Positions 7,992 through 17,866 of a DNA stretch of 43,278 nt are shown here, piece after piece. This DNA comes from Desulfobacterales bacterium (lineage in GTDB: Bacteria; Desulfobacterota; Desulfobacteria; Desulfobacterales; JAAELO01): NCBI GenBank assembly GCA_024226555.1, contig JAAELO010000508.1, forward strand, positions 1 through 43,278, read 5' to 3'. Every line of letters starts with the position of its first letter. Within the stretch, counting starts at the first letter, position 1. The position numbers and the translations under genes are program-made. Under the pieces are notes generated by a model. The model had not been told where the DNA came from. It made no database searches and was given only the letters and a program-made list of their open reading frames with translations.

Positions 7992-10379
7992 CTAAAAAAC
8001 ACTGATATCCCTGACAACGATGCCCTTCAAAGCGTTATTAATAGCTTCAGCAAATTCACTTGCCACCATAGGTTTCATAATAACAGACAAAACACCACTC
8101 TTTTTTAAAACTTCAGGAGTTAACTCTTCATTGAAACCTGTACAGAGAATGATTGGAATATCAGATCTTATATCGATCAATTTCATGGATAATTCAATTC
8201 CTGTCATCTCAGACATCGCCATATCCGTTATAACAAGATCGAATAGTTTAGAATTTTTTTTGAAAATATTAAGCGCTTCTTTACTGCTTGTCTTTCCTAC
8301 AACATCATATCCAAGGGCAATAAGTAACTGACGACACCAGTTAACAATTGGCTCTTCATCATCCACCAGAAGTATTTTACCTTTACCTTTAATTAGAATT
8401 GAGTTTGGCAAATATATATCTTTTGCACTTCCATGATGTTCTGGAAAAAAAACAGTAAAAGTTGTGCCCGTTTCGGGTTCACTATTAACAGAAATAGTCC
8501 CACCCATATTATTAATAATACCATATACTGTTGATAATCCTAATCCCGTACCTTCTCCCCGAGGCTTTGTGGTAAAAAAAGGTTCAAATATTTTTTCCAT
8601 ATCTTTTTTATCAATACCACATCCATTATCTGTAACAGCCAATTTTACATATTTTCCCTGCTTCAACTTTTCAGCTTCATCGCCCCTGATCTCCACCTTT
8701 TTAAGAGAGACATCAAGAACACCTCCTCTTTTTTTCATAGATTGAGTGGCATTTGTAAAAAGATTCATAACTATCTGCTGAACTTGAGATGAATCAGCCA
8801 GTACTTTACTTTCTGCAGCATCGAAATATTGCCTGATTTCAATATTTTTTGGTACTGTAGCACGGATGAAATTTAAACTTTCTTTGATAAGAGGAGATAT
8901 CTTTATTATACTTTTTTCCACATCGGCCTGGCGGCTGAATGTTAATATATGTCTTACCAGATCCCTTGCTCTGATCCCTGCTGCCAGAATCTGATCCACA
9001 TTTCTCTTTATTTTATCATCCCCATTTAACTTCAATTTTACCAGTTCTGCGAAACCAAAAACAGAGGAGAGAATATTATTAAAATCATGGGCGATTCCAC
9101 CCGCTAATGTGCCTATAGCCTCCATTTTCTGAGATTTTTGGAGTTGTGTTTCCAGCTGTTTACGCTCTGTTATATCCCGGGTGATTCCAAGTACCCTATC
9201 CGGTTTGTTATTTTTATCACGTAAAAAACTGGCAGTAACTTCAGTCCAGATTTCTGATCCATCCTTTCTTATCTGTTTTAACTCCAATATATTGTGCCTG
9301 TTATGATGAAAACCTTCTTTTTTCTCCCTCACCAGTTCAAGTGCTATCATGTCATATATTTTTTGTAAGGATTCTTCTTTAATAACGTTTTCCAATTCAA
9401 TTGATAACATCTCCTCAGCGCTATATCCAAGAATTCGTTCCACAGATGGGCTACTATAAGAAAGCTTTAGGTTTGCAAGTTGCAGAATCCAGATATTATC
9501 AGTGGCATTATCAGCAAGTAGTCTATATCTTTTTTCACTTTGTATAATAGTCTCCCGGGTTTGTTTTAACTTAGTAATATCTCTCAAATTGACAACCATG
9601 CCAATAACCTCACCGCTACTGTTTTTATGAGCAGCACCACTGATGCTTACATCAAGAATTTCTCCTTTTTTTGTATGTCTGCCAGTTTCAAAACCACTTA
9701 TGTACCCATCTCTAAAAACTGTATCGATAGCATCCCTGGTTTTTTCCCACTCACCATCCACAACAAAATGCTCTCTTATATCAACCATTTCTTCAAGAGA
9801 CCATCCAAATACTCTTGTAAATGCCGGGTTTAAGTACATTGCGCACATATCCATATTGTAAACAATAATAGGGTCAGGGACAGCTTTCATCACTGAGCGA
9901 TAGTCATCTTCCCGCTTCCGTAAAGCTTCATTTGTAGTAAGAAGCTCTCTGGTTTGGGTATCGACCTGCTTTTCAAGATTCTCCTGGAGATTTTTTACTG
10001 TTAGATGAAGGTCTATTCTGGATAACAGCTCTTCTGCTTCTATGGGTTTTGTGACATAATCAACAGCACCAATCTTAAACCCTTTAACCTTATTTTTTGT
10101 TTCTGCAAGTGCACTTAGAAAAATTACAGGAATAGTTCTGTTAGCCTCATCTTCTTTAAGACGTTTACAGGTTTCAAAACCATCCATTTCCGGCATAATA
10201 ATATCAAGTAAAATCAGGTCAGGAGGGGTTTTTCTGACAATTTCCAATGCGTTTTTCCCACTTTGGGCAACACTGACTTTAAACCCTTGTTCCCTCAGAA
10301 TTTTTCCAACCACCTGAATGTTTTTAAGTGTATCATCCACAACAAGGATACGACTATTATGTTTGTTGTAGTTTTTCAT
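7992..10379 (-). CDS. Soluble hybrid histidine kinase, REC-PAS-PAS-HisKA-HATPase-REC
   Basis: A 795-residue protein without membrane segments. Order: receiver 9-128 (ILVVDDTLKN, phospho-acceptor Asp59 in LILLDIIMPEMDG, Lys111), coiled coil about 130-160, PAS about 160-270 and PAS about 285-407 ending RDITERK, HisKA with His431 in GGIAHDFNN, ATPase domain with N-box NLFTNATQS, DNGCGID and GTGLGLS, and a second receiver 668-790 (Asp719 in DLVITDMAMSEM). A kinase with a receiver at the front is usually fed by another kinase; the membrane kinase encoded directly upstream (10424-13282) is the obvious donor. It has no output domain, so a further response regulator must lie elsewhere. Gap to the upstream gene is 44 bp, indicating an operon. 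Confidence 0.93.
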   Translation of the reverse strand: MKNYNKHNSRILVVDDTLKNIQVVGKILREQGFKVSVAQSGKNALEIVRKTPPDLILLDIIMPEMDGFETCKRLKEDEANRTIPVIFLSALAETKNKVKGFKIGAVDYVTKPIEAEELLSRIDLHLTVKNLQENLEKQVDTQTRELLTTNEALRKREDDYRSVMKAVPDPIIVYNMDMCAMYLNPAFTRVFGWSLEEMVDIREHFVVDGEWEKTRDAIDTVFRDGYISGFETGRHTKKGEILDVSISGAAHKNSSGEVIGMVVNLRDITKLKQTRETIIQSEKRYRLLADNATDNIWILQLANLKLSYSSPSVERILGYSAEEMLSIELENVIKEESLQKIYDMIALELVREKKEGFHHNRHNILELKQIRKDGSEIWTEVTASFLRDKNNKPDRVLGITRDITERKQLETQLQKSQKMEAIGTLAGGIAHDFNNILSSVFGFAELVKLKLNGDDKIKRNVDQILAAGIRARDLVRHILTFSRQADVEKSIIKISPLIKESLNFIRATVPKNIEIRQYFDAAESKVLADSSQVQQIVMNLFTNATQSMKKRGGVLDVSLKKVEIRGDEAEKLKQGKYVKLAVTDNGCGIDKKDMEKIFEPFFTTKPRGEGTGLGLSTVYGIINNMGGTISVNSEPETGTTFTVFFPEHHGSAKDIYLPNSILIKGKGKILLVDDEEPIVNWCRQLLIALGYDVVGKTSSKEALNIFKKNSKLFDLVITDMAMSEMTGIELSMKLIDIRSDIPIILCTGFNEELTPEVLKKSGVLSVIMKPMVASEFAEAINNALKGIVVRDISVF

Positions 10380-10423
10380 GGGGCCTCTTTTGAGGGTTTC
10401 TATTTATTAGAAGTTCTCTTGAT

Positions 10424-13282
10424 TTAATCAATAATATTCAAAAAATCATATAACAACTTTTTTATTTTTACCAAGTCAAACTGCAGAGCAGACAAATAAA
10501 GTTCATCTGCCCAATTAACAAGTGGTTTACAATGGTGCTCAGCCCCAATATTTTTCAACTCTTCAGCAAAGGTTTCAATTTCATCAATGGGCATTAATTC
10601 TGACAGAGCAGCGCAGTGTTCTTTTTGTTCACCTAAAAGATCAATAACTTCAGGGAATGGAGCGATTATATCGTATGAAATTTTTACTACATTTTCAGAC
10701 AGAGGCATGGTTTGATTATCACTTAACTCCTCTTTTGGAGTTGTATGGGGAAGGAATTTCATAATCTCTGAAATCAGCTTTGTTCTGGAAACAGGTTTTT
10801 TAATATAGCCATCACATAAAACCCGAATATTTTCCTCTTCCTGTTTCATAGCTGAGGCTGAGATAACAATGATTGGGATATTTTTTGTTGTATCATCCTT
10901 TTTAAGAATTTGTGAAGCTTCATAGCCATCCATCTCTGGCATTTTCATATCCAGAAGTAAAAGATCAGGAGGTGCATTCTTTACGATTTCAATAACCTGT
11001 TTTCCATTAACAGCTTCCTGAATCTTAAAATCATATTTTTCAAGGTAGACTCTTAAAAGTTGTCTGTTACATTCAATATCATCAGCAACAAGAATAGTAC
11101 TACTCTGGAATTGAACTGAAACCGGATCAATGCTTTTAGTATATACAGGCTCAGGTATATCTATAGTTGTGACTTCTACATCCCTGAACAAAATTAAAAA
11201 ATGGCTTCCCTTATTGGGTTCACTTTCAACCGAGATTTCTCCATTCATTATGTTAACAAGTTGTTTTGAAATGGCAAGGCCGAGTCCTGTTCCTCCAAAT
11301 GTCCCTTTTTTTACGGGTTGTAATTGTTCAAAAGAATCAAATATTTTATCTTTTTCAGTTTCCTCCATTCCTATTCCAGTATCTAATACGGATATTGATA
11401 GATCCAGGCAGTTATCCTCTTTAGCATCAACATACTCATATTTAACTGATAGAGTTATACTTCCTTTTTCAGTGAATTTTATTGCGTTACTGATTAAGTT
11501 CACCATAATCTGACGAACCCTGGTTTCATCAAGAAGTATTGTTTTTGGTAAATCAATTGGAATATCGATAATAAAATCTATACCTTTGTCATCTATTATC
11601 TGCTTAAATAAAATTTCCATCTCAGTGAAAAGATCTTTAATACTTAACTCTGTATATTCAATCTCAATTTTACCAGCTTCAACTTTGGAAAGATCAAGAA
11701 TATCATTGATTAGAGAAAGAAGAGATTTACCACTGGTGTGGATAGATTCAAGGTAATAGGATAAATTGGGATTATCAATTTTGTCTTTTAAAATCTCTGT
11801 AAAACCTAATACAGAGTTCATTGGTGTTCGGATTTCATGGGACATATTTGCCAAAAATTCACTTTTTGCCTTATTTGCGATCTCAGCCTTTTCTTTTGAA
11901 AGGAGTAGTTCTTTATTGGCCGTTTCAAGATCATTTGTACGTTCAAGTACACGTTGTTCGAGTTTATCATGGGCATCCTGCAGGGCATCCAGTAGTTTTT
12001 CCTTTTCACTAATGGATTTACTGATAGAGTGGAATGACTTGTTCAGAATTTTTCCAAGAGCTTTTGTTTCAATTGTCCCCGTAATTGGTATTTTAGTGGT
12101 AGAGATACCGGAAGCTTCAATCTCTTCTGCTGAAAACATGAGTTTGCGAAGGGGGTTCGTTAGAGTTTTGGAAAGAAGTATTGATAAAAAAATCGAACCA
12201 ACGAGGAAAAATATGGACATATAAAAAAATTTTTGTAACAACACTCTAGATGTTTTCTCAATTTCATCCACATAAACGGAACTTGCTATATACCAGCCCA
12301 GGGGCTTGAAATGTCTAATATAAGCCCTTTTATAAAATTTGTATTCGCCCTTGTGTTTTGGTGGTTTGTCCCAGATATACTCGTACGCTTTATCCGGGGT
12401 TTTGGAAGCATTAATAAGATCATCTAAAAGATGGTTCCCGGTTGAAAGATTTATTAATGAGCTACCATCGGTTCCTCCGAAAACAGGATGAATAAGAATC
12501 TGTTTTTTTTTATTGAAAATAAACATATACCCGCTTCTTGCCAGTTTTACCTTGGTAAATGTGTCCTGTAGCTCTAAAATTATAGCATTAAGCCTTTTAC
12601 GGGAGTCAGCTTCAATATCATCTATATAAACACCGGTTCCAATCACCCAATTCCATTTTTTATATAAAGCCACATAGGATATTTTCGGCTGATCAGCAGT
12701 AAGTCCATCTTTAGCGGGTTTTGGCCATAGATAGTCCACATATCCCTGTCCTTTTTCCCGACAAACATCTGCAAAGGCCAGCAAAAGATTCTTTTTGATA
12801 CCAAGGGCGCAATTATATTTTGGATCATCAAGTATTGTCCCATCCAGTTCAGGTATGGCCGGGTGCATAAGCATTCTAGGAATTGGTCTTTTCATATCAT
12901 TGATCCATAAATATCCAACCCCCTGATCATAACGCATTATTTTGATGATACTCATAGCTTTAGACTTTGCCTGATTTTCTGTGAGAATACCCTTCTTGAA
13001 TTTCTTATAAATCTCATCAATTATGGCAATTGCAATAATAATAATATTCTTTCGTTCAGATTTTCTTATCTCAAGGGCATTTTTTTTATGGAAAAGAAGA
13101 CTTTCATATTCATTCTCAACATTTAACATTACAGTATTCAACATGTTTTTCGAATTTTCATCATGGAGCCTTGAAAGGGTACTCATAGTCTCTCTTTGAA
13201 TGAAAAAGATAGTGCATAAAACAGTAAGAATCACTATAGATACTACTATCAATAATACTCTGGATCTCAGGGATTTAAACAT
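10424..13282 (-). CDS. Membrane hybrid histidine kinase, double Cache-HAMP-HisKA-HATPase-REC
   Basis: A 952-residue sensor kinase. Membrane helix at about 8-28; extracytoplasmic region about 30-350 with two single-Cache-type modules ([20 protein letters not shown] near 121-140 and [18 protein letters not shown] near 249-266); second helix about 353-371; HAMP about 372-425; coiled coil; HisKA with His482 in [13 protein letters not shown]; ATPase motifs [17 protein letters not shown] and [10 protein letters not shown]; receiver about 728-845 with Asp778 in [13 protein letters not shown]; a helical tail about 850-952 lacking an HPt-type HXXKG motif. Cache modules bind small organic ligands directly. 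AGAGG lies four bases before the ATG. Likely first gene of an operon with the soluble hybrid kinase and perhaps the binding protein at 7000. Confidence 0.93.
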   Translation of the reverse strand: MFKSLRSRVLLIVVSIVILTVLCTIFFIQRETMSTLSRLHDENSKNMLNTVMLNVENEYESLLFHKKNALEIRKSERKNIIIIAIAIIDEIYKKFKKGILTENQAKSKAMSIIKIMRYDQGVGYLWINDMKRPIPRMLMHPAIPELDGTILDDPKYNCALGIKKNLLLAFADVCREKGQGYVDYLWPKPAKDGLTADQPKISYVALYKKWNWVIGTGVYIDDIEADSRKRLNAIILELQDTFTKVKLARSGYMFIFNKKKQILIHPVFGGTDGSSLINLSTGNHLLDDLINASKTPDKAYEYIWDKPPKHKGEYKFYKRAYIRHFKPLGWYIASSVYVDEIEKTSRVLLQKFFYMSIFFLVGSIFLSILLSKTLTNPLRKLMFSAEEIEASGISTTKIPITGTIETKALGKILNKSFHSISKSISEKEKLLDALQDAHDKLEQRVLERTNDLETANKELLLSKEKAEIANKAKSEFLANMSHEIRTPMNSVLGFTEILKDKIDNPNLSYYLESIHTSGKSLLSLINDILDLSKVEAGKIEIEYTELSIKDLFTEMEILFKQIIDDKGIDFIIDIPIDLPKTILLDETRVRQIMVNLISNAIKFTEKGSITLSVKYEYVDAKEDNCLDLSISVLDTGIGMEETEKDKIFDSFEQLQPVKKGTFGGTGLGLAISKQLVNIMNGEISVESEPNKGSHFLILFRDVEVTTIDIPEPVYTKSIDPVSVQFQSSTILVADDIECNRQLLRVYLEKYDFKIQEAVNGKQVIEIVKNAPPDLLLLDMKMPEMDGYEASQILKKDDTTKNIPIIVISASAMKQEEENIRVLCDGYIKKPVSRTKLISEIMKFLPHTTPKEELSDNQTMPLSENVVKISYDIIAPFPEVIDLLGEQKEHCAALSELMPIDEIETFAEELKNIGAEHHCKPLVNWADELYLSALQFDLVKIKKLLYDFLNIID

Positions 13283-14165
13283 TAAACCTCTTCTAAATTC
13301 AGATTTTATTCAGTGACCATAGGATTTAAAGTGCTGATTTCATAAATAAATTAAGTTGATTTTAAAATTCATTGTATATTGATAGAGACAGGCTTGTCAA
13401 TGTAATTTCAGTTGTACGAAATCGGAACACCCTTGTTTAACAGCATTACACGCTATTTTGCACTGCATAAATTTTGCTATAGAGACAGAACCTCTAATAA
13501 GTCAAAATGAATTATGAATACTATCTTCATTTTTCGAATAAGATGCCCAACTTTAAGAACATTGTTACATATTTACAATAGCAGAAAAGCGTTGAATATA
13601 TTACATATATTGATTTTAATCTAACTGATTCAGGATGGCTGAATTTAGTTTTACTGGGTCATCATTCATTATATTGAAACACTTTGTACTGATTAAACAA
13701 AATTTAATATATTTGCAATTATCTCAAAATTAACCCTCTACACCTATTTTCAATAAATCTTAAAAAGACAAATAACGTGGAGTAGACCTGTTTTTTTAGA
13801 ATATTTTACAAGCTTTAGTGAAAAAAAATATTTGCCTGATCGAATATTATTATGAATCAATTTATTTTGTTAATTTAATATGTTATCAAATGCACATTAT
13901 AAATGTACAAAAGATAACAAAAATATACAGTTGAAAAATAAATTTAAAAGCATATAAAAAGCTTGTATGGCAGGTATCTTCAAATTCGTAATAAATTAAC
14001 GTTTAATTAAGTAACTTAAGAATATGTCAATAAATGCATTTTTTGCTTGCTACATTGTGGTATTATTGTAAATAAATGAATATTGATTCATTTTCATTTT
14101 TGCTATATATTAAATTTTTTTACTGATTCATTCAGATTTTAGGTAAATTGAAGTTAGGAGTTGAA
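13283..14165. other. Long AT-rich intergenic region between divergent operons
   Basis: 883 bp with no credible gene. It must hold the promoters of the kinase operon (minus strand) and of the cytochrome b/Fe-S/MetV cluster (plus strand). GAACCTCTAATAAG at 13488-13501 looks like a decayed end of the GGGAACC repeat family. I see no tRNA, strong terminator or clear regulatory RNA. Confidence 0.5.
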
Positions 14166-14840
14166 GTGGTTGATTTTATTACAGGTCCTATGGTTTGGAT
14201 CTCATGTTTGTTCTTTTTAGTTGGAACTATCTATCAGGTATATTCCATAAGAAAACTTACAAGAAAGGTTCAGAAAGCGGATAAGAAAAAAGTTGTTCCT
14301 GAAAAAACCGATTTTATAACAAAAGATTCTTTGAGCTTCAAAATCAGAATGCTTAAATACTCTTTTGTAGGCATACACCGGGAAAAAATAGCCCTGTCTA
14401 TTCTCTTCCATATGCTTATTATATTTACGCCACTTTTAGTTCCTGCGCATAACATACTTTTGAAACAATCTTTTGGTTTTTCATTATTATCATTACCTGA
14501 ATCTTTAATAGATTTAACTACTATATTAGTCATATTGTGCTTTGTAGTTTTTTTACTCAGACGGATTTTTGTTGAGAGAGTAAGAGCCATATCATCCTTT
14601 TCTGATTATGCTATTCTTATTATTGCAGCAGCTCCTTTTGTAACAGGTTTTTTATCCTGCCAGCAGTTTTTTGATCCAAGAACAATCTATCTGATTCATA
14701 TTTTAACTGGTGAAATTATGTTAATTGCACTTCCACTAACGAAGCTTGTTCATATGGTTTTCTTCTTTTTTGGACCTTTAATATCTATTCATAAACAAAC
14801 ATTTGGAAACGGAAAAGAGATCTTAAGATCTGAGGGTTAA
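14166..14840 (+). CDS. Cytochrome-b-like membrane subunit (NarI/DsrM/HdrE superfamily)
   Basis: A 224-residue protein with five membrane segments, at about 4-22, 78-100, 116-138, 148-166 and 178-205. Paired histidines inside or next to segments (SILFHMLIIF, VPAHN, LIHILTG and KLVHMVFF) are the pattern of the b-haem quinone-reactive subunits of nitrate reductase (NarI), DsrM, TmcC and QmoC. It would exchange electrons between menaquinone and a cytoplasmic Fe-S partner. The next gene, one base after its stop, encodes exactly such a partner. I prefer GTG 14166, preceded by AGGAG at 14156-14160, to the TTG at 14148, which overlaps that site. No separate haem-binding CXXCH motif is present. Confidence 0.8.
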   Translation: MVDFITGPMVWISCLFFLVGTIYQVYSIRKLTRKVQKADKKKVVPEKTDFITKDSLSFKIRMLKYSFVGIHREKIALSILFHMLIIFTPLLVPAHNILLKQSFGFSLLSLPESLIDLTTILVILCFVVFLLRRIFVERVRAISSFSDYAILIIAAAPFVTGFLSCQQFFDPRTIYLIHILTGEIMLIALPLTKLVHMVFFFFGPLISIHKQTFGNGKEILRSEG

Positions 14841-14841
14841 T

Positions 14842-15246
14842 ATGGAAAGAGTAGTAAATAGTAAAGAGATAAAAAGTATTCTGGATGAACACAAAGATAA
14901 GATGAAGCTTATGCTTAAAGTTTGTGTAAGATGCACCTTTTGCGCAGAAACCTGCTTTTTGTACAGAAGCAGAGAGCAAAATCCAAAGTATATGCCATCA
15001 ATGAAAATTATTAATTCAATTGGTAAGCTCTATAAGAAAAAAGGAAAAGTAAAGTTCGAAGAACTTGAAAAAATGAGAGAAATTGTTTTTCACGATTGTG
15101 TTCTATGTACAAGATGTAGTTGTCCCATGGGAATAAATATTCCGGAGATGATTGCACTTGCACGAAGAGTTTTAAGATCACAGGGGATTTACTACTCATA
15201 TGATAAAGAACCACATTCAATAGCCACAAGCAATACGGAGATATAA
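14842..15246 (+). CDS. Double 4Fe-4S protein, HdrC/QmoC-N-like
   Basis: A 134-residue cytoplasmic protein with two cluster motifs: Cys28-X2-Cys31-X2-Cys34-X3-Cys38 (CVRCTFCAETC) and Cys86-X2-Cys89-X2-Cys92-X-Cys94-Pro (CVLCTRCSCP). The spacing of about 48 residues between them, followed by the helical NIPEMIALARR, is that of HdrC and of the N-terminal part of QmoC/DsrK. The second motif is one residue-pair shorter than the standard CX2CX2CX3CP, so its fourth ligand is atypical. It starts one base after the cytochrome gene and ends three bases before the MetV gene; the three are surely one transcript. It probably wires MetV to the membrane subunit. Confidence 0.83.
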   Translation: MERVVNSKEIKSILDEHKDKMKLMLKVCVRCTFCAETCFLYRSREQNPKYMPSMKIINSIGKLYKKKGKVKFEELEKMREIVFHDCVLCTRCSCPMGINIPEMIALARRVLRSQGIYYSYDKEPHSIATSNTEI

Positions 15247-15249
15247 GTT

Positions 15250-15900
15250 ATGATTAAAATTCAACCAAAACCAATTGAAGAGATTACAGATATTGCAGGA
15301 TCTTATAAAAAGATTCTTATTGTTGGCTGTGGAGGATGCGCATCAGTTTGCCTTGGTGGAGGACAACCTGAGGTAGACAAGTTAACTGAGATTTTGAATC
15401 TCAATTTCGAAGAAAAAAATGCTCCAAACAGAGCTAAAGGTTGTACAATTGAAAGACAATGTAACAAAGCCTTTATTGAAGAGTTAGAAAACAAGGTGCC
15501 GGAATATGATTGTGTTTTTTCCATGGCTTGTGGAGCAGGCGCCCAGTATATAGCTGAAGTGTTTCCAGGAACACCGGTTTTTCCAGCTGTAAATACTGTT
15601 TCAATAGGTATTGATAGAGAGATTGGGGTTTATGAAGAAAGATGCAGAGCATGCGGAGAGTGTGTTTTGAGCTATACTGGTGGAATATGTCCTGTTACCC
15701 GTTGTGCCAAAGGGCTTTTTAATGGTCCATGTGGTGGAACAAACCGTGATGAATGCGAAATTGGAAGAGGGATACCATGTGCTTGGTTAGCTATATATAA
15801 TCGCCTTAAAGAGCAGAACAGATTGGATGATATCCATAAACTCAGAGCTCCAATGGAGTGGCAAAACCAAACACTTAGAACATTAGTACAGGAATTCTAA
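15250..15900 (+). CDS. metV: MetV-type methylene-tetrahydrofolate reductase C-terminal-domain protein
   Basis: A 216-residue Cys-rich protein of the MTHFR C-terminal domain family, whose named member MetV is the partner of the methylene-THF reductase MetF in acetogens and sulfate reducers using the Wood-Ljungdahl pathway. Visible features: VGCGGCASVCLGGG near residue 25, GCTIERQC near 64, ACGAGAQYIAEVFPGTPVFPA, and the closing block ERCRACGECVL, GICPVTRCAKGLFNGPCGG, which is highly typical of the family. It binds Fe-S and possibly zinc. MetF itself is not next to it. Its neighbours are a cytochrome-b-like and an Fe-S protein, so it may link C1 reduction to the quinone pool (inference). Symbol given by family resemblance. 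Confidence 0.82.
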   Translation: MIKIQPKPIEEITDIAGSYKKILIVGCGGCASVCLGGGQPEVDKLTEILNLNFEEKNAPNRAKGCTIERQCNKAFIEELENKVPEYDCVFSMACGAGAQYIAEVFPGTPVFPAVNTVSIGIDREIGVYEERCRACGECVLSYTGGICPVTRCAKGLFNGPCGGTNRDECEIGRGIPCAWLAIYNRLKEQNRLDDIHKLRAPMEWQNQTLRTLVQEF

Positions 15901-15918
15901 TTTCTATTTTAATATATA

Positions 15919-15978
15919 GGGATTCTCTAAAAATCAGGCTTTTGAGGTCGCTCAAAAGACAGTTTTTAAGAGATTCCC
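15919..15978. repeat. Inverted repeat between convergent genes, probable terminator or mini-repeat
   Basis: GGGATTCTCTAAAAA (15919-) pairs with TTTTTAAGAGATTCCC (ending 15978), and the centre CTTTTGAGGTCGCTCAAAAG forms a perfect 7-bp stem. The ends resemble those of the GGGAAYCTCTAATAA repeats, so it may be a shortened family member. It separates the converging metV and AOR genes, where it would act as a terminator in both directions. Confidence 0.6.
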
Positions 15979-16007
15979 TTAAGTATACAATTTTATTTTT
16001 CAAAAAA

Positions 16008-17750
16008 TCACCAGCCGCGAATTTTTTTATAGTTCTCAAATAATTCATTGAAATAATCAGGATCTAAAACCTTACCCGAGTCTTCAAGTTTCCGATAAAA
16101 AATATTTGGTAGTTTCTCATCAGATTCTGTCATTCCCTCGCGAAGATTAAACGACCTTACTTTATCGGAAATATTTTTTGCTATATCGGTAAGATTCTCT
16201 TTTGAGCCATCAAGCCCTGTTGATGCTGTTATAAGTGTTTCCAAAAGCTCCCACGGATATAAATCTCTGAAAAAACGACAAAGAATAAAGGTATCAAAAA
16301 TTGTTAGTCTGTCTTCAAAGTCGATAAACATTTCAGCTTTTCCATCTATCTGGTCAGGATCTATCATACCGGCAAGTTCAGGTTTATAGAATGTAGACCT
16401 TAAGTGACAGGCGCCTCTGTCTGATGTTGCATAGGAAAGGGCCATACCTTTAAGAACTCTTGGGTCATAACCAGCTGGTTCCATTCCTTTTACATGTACA
16501 GCGTCATCAACCATATTCCACTCTTTTGCAGCTTTTTTAATACCTTTTGCAAGTATTTCTCCTACCCCCTCTTTTTTAGAGATATGTTTTAAAAGCTCTG
16601 CTGTTTTATCTGCATCACCAAAAGTTATTTTAAAGCCTGATTTACCAGTTTCGTACGCCTTCATTGCAAATGCACAAAGATTTCCTGCTGTAATGGTATC
16701 CATCCCAAGGCTATCACAAATATTATTTAAATATGCGATCTCCTCAATGGAGGAGATCATACATAATCCACCGAAAGCAAAAATAGTTTCATATTCAGGG
16801 CCCTCTATAACAAGTCCTTTATGCCTCCCCTTTAATATTTTTGTCATACGACCACATGATAAGTAACACTTTGCACATGCATGGGGTTTTACCTCACACC
16901 TCTTATGCAGCGCATCTGAACTAATTTTTTCCCAATGAGCAGCTTTTCCCTTTGACCAATATTTCGTAGGAAAAGCACCTGCGTTGTTCATGGTCTTAAC
17001 CATCTGTGAAGTACCCATGGATTTGTAGGCATTAGCTACAGGATTGTCTTTTGCTTCTTTAGCAAGATCTTTTGATAGTTCCAAAAGCCCTTTAGGATCA
17101 TACACTTCTCTTTTTTTATCTCCTGAAAATATAATCCCTTTAATATTTTTTGACCCCAATACAGTTCCGGTTCCAGCTCTGCCTGCACATCTCCATCCAT
17201 CATTTTTGATTATAGAAAATGCTACTCCATTTTCCCCAGCAGGCCCTATAACAACAGAACCTTTTTTCCAGTTTTTCTTCTTTCTACCTAAACATCTCTT
17301 TTTTATATAAACTTCGGTTTCAAACGTATCCTTACCTTTAAGATTTTCTGCATCATGGAATAAAACACCAGCAGGAGTAACTTCAATTATTTTCAGACCA
17401 TTTGCTTTTCCTTTAATAATAATAGCATCAAACCCTGTTGCACTAACTGCCTCAGGAACTCTTCCACCAGAATAGGATTCAGCATACAAACCTGTTAGTG
17501 GAGATTTGGTAAACACACCATACCTTGAAGCACCCCAGGTTGTACCACCAGTGACAGACCCGGTTGCAAAAATAAGATGGTTCTCTGAAGATAAAGGGTC
17601 AACACCTTCAGGGTTTCGCTCATAAAGTAACCATGTGGCAAGTCCTTTTCCACCAAGATACCTTTTCAGAATATCATCCGGGATCTTCTCAATCTTAAAA
17701 CTTATTTCAGATAAATTAATTGTTATAATCAGATTATAAAATCCATGCAT
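16008..17750 (-). CDS. Tungsten-dependent aldehyde:ferredoxin oxidoreductase
   Basis: A 580-residue enzyme of the AOR family, oxidising aldehydes to carboxylic acids (or the reverse) with ferredoxin, using a tungstopterin and one 4Fe-4S cluster. The N-terminal domain has YLGGKGLATWLLYE and FATGSVTGGTTWGASRYGVF, the pterin-binding signatures. Cluster ligands are Cys292, Cys295 and Cys299 in ACAKCYLSCGR, with Cys491 in FILCRFFRD as the fourth. GNLCAF and DRGACHLRS are further family landmarks. Length is close to usual (about 600). GGAG lies upstream of ATG 17750. Convergent with the metV cluster; the MTA/SAH nucleosidase gene lies 117 bp upstream on the same strand. Its true substrate cannot be read from sequence. 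Confidence 0.93.
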   Translation of the reverse strand: MHGFYNLIITINLSEISFKIEKIPDDILKRYLGGKGLATWLLYERNPEGVDPLSSENHLIFATGSVTGGTTWGASRYGVFTKSPLTGLYAESYSGGRVPEAVSATGFDAIIIKGKANGLKIIEVTPAGVLFHDAENLKGKDTFETEVYIKKRCLGRKKKNWKKGSVVIGPAGENGVAFSIIKNDGWRCAGRAGTGTVLGSKNIKGIIFSGDKKREVYDPKGLLELSKDLAKEAKDNPVANAYKSMGTSQMVKTMNNAGAFPTKYWSKGKAAHWEKISSDALHKRCEVKPHACAKCYLSCGRMTKILKGRHKGLVIEGPEYETIFAFGGLCMISSIEEIAYLNNICDSLGMDTITAGNLCAFAMKAYETGKSGFKITFGDADKTAELLKHISKKEGVGEILAKGIKKAAKEWNMVDDAVHVKGMEPAGYDPRVLKGMALSYATSDRGACHLRSTFYKPELAGMIDPDQIDGKAEMFIDFEDRLTIFDTFILCRFFRDLYPWELLETLITASTGLDGSKENLTDIAKNISDKVRSFNLREGMTESDEKLPNIFYRKLEDSGKVLDPDYFNELFENYKKIRGW

Positions 17751-17866
17751 GATAGTATCTCCAAATAAAAAAGTTTTAAAAATTGATTTATAGCTTATAA
17801 AACAGAATCACTTCTTTTTTTTCAAGAATTTTAATGAGATAAAAAAAGAAAGGATAGATATAATAC

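Noticed and set aside
10424-10730. HPt domain at the C-terminus of the large hybrid kinase
   Set aside because: The helical tail lacks the His-containing HXXKG-type motif, so phosphotransfer by it is not supported.
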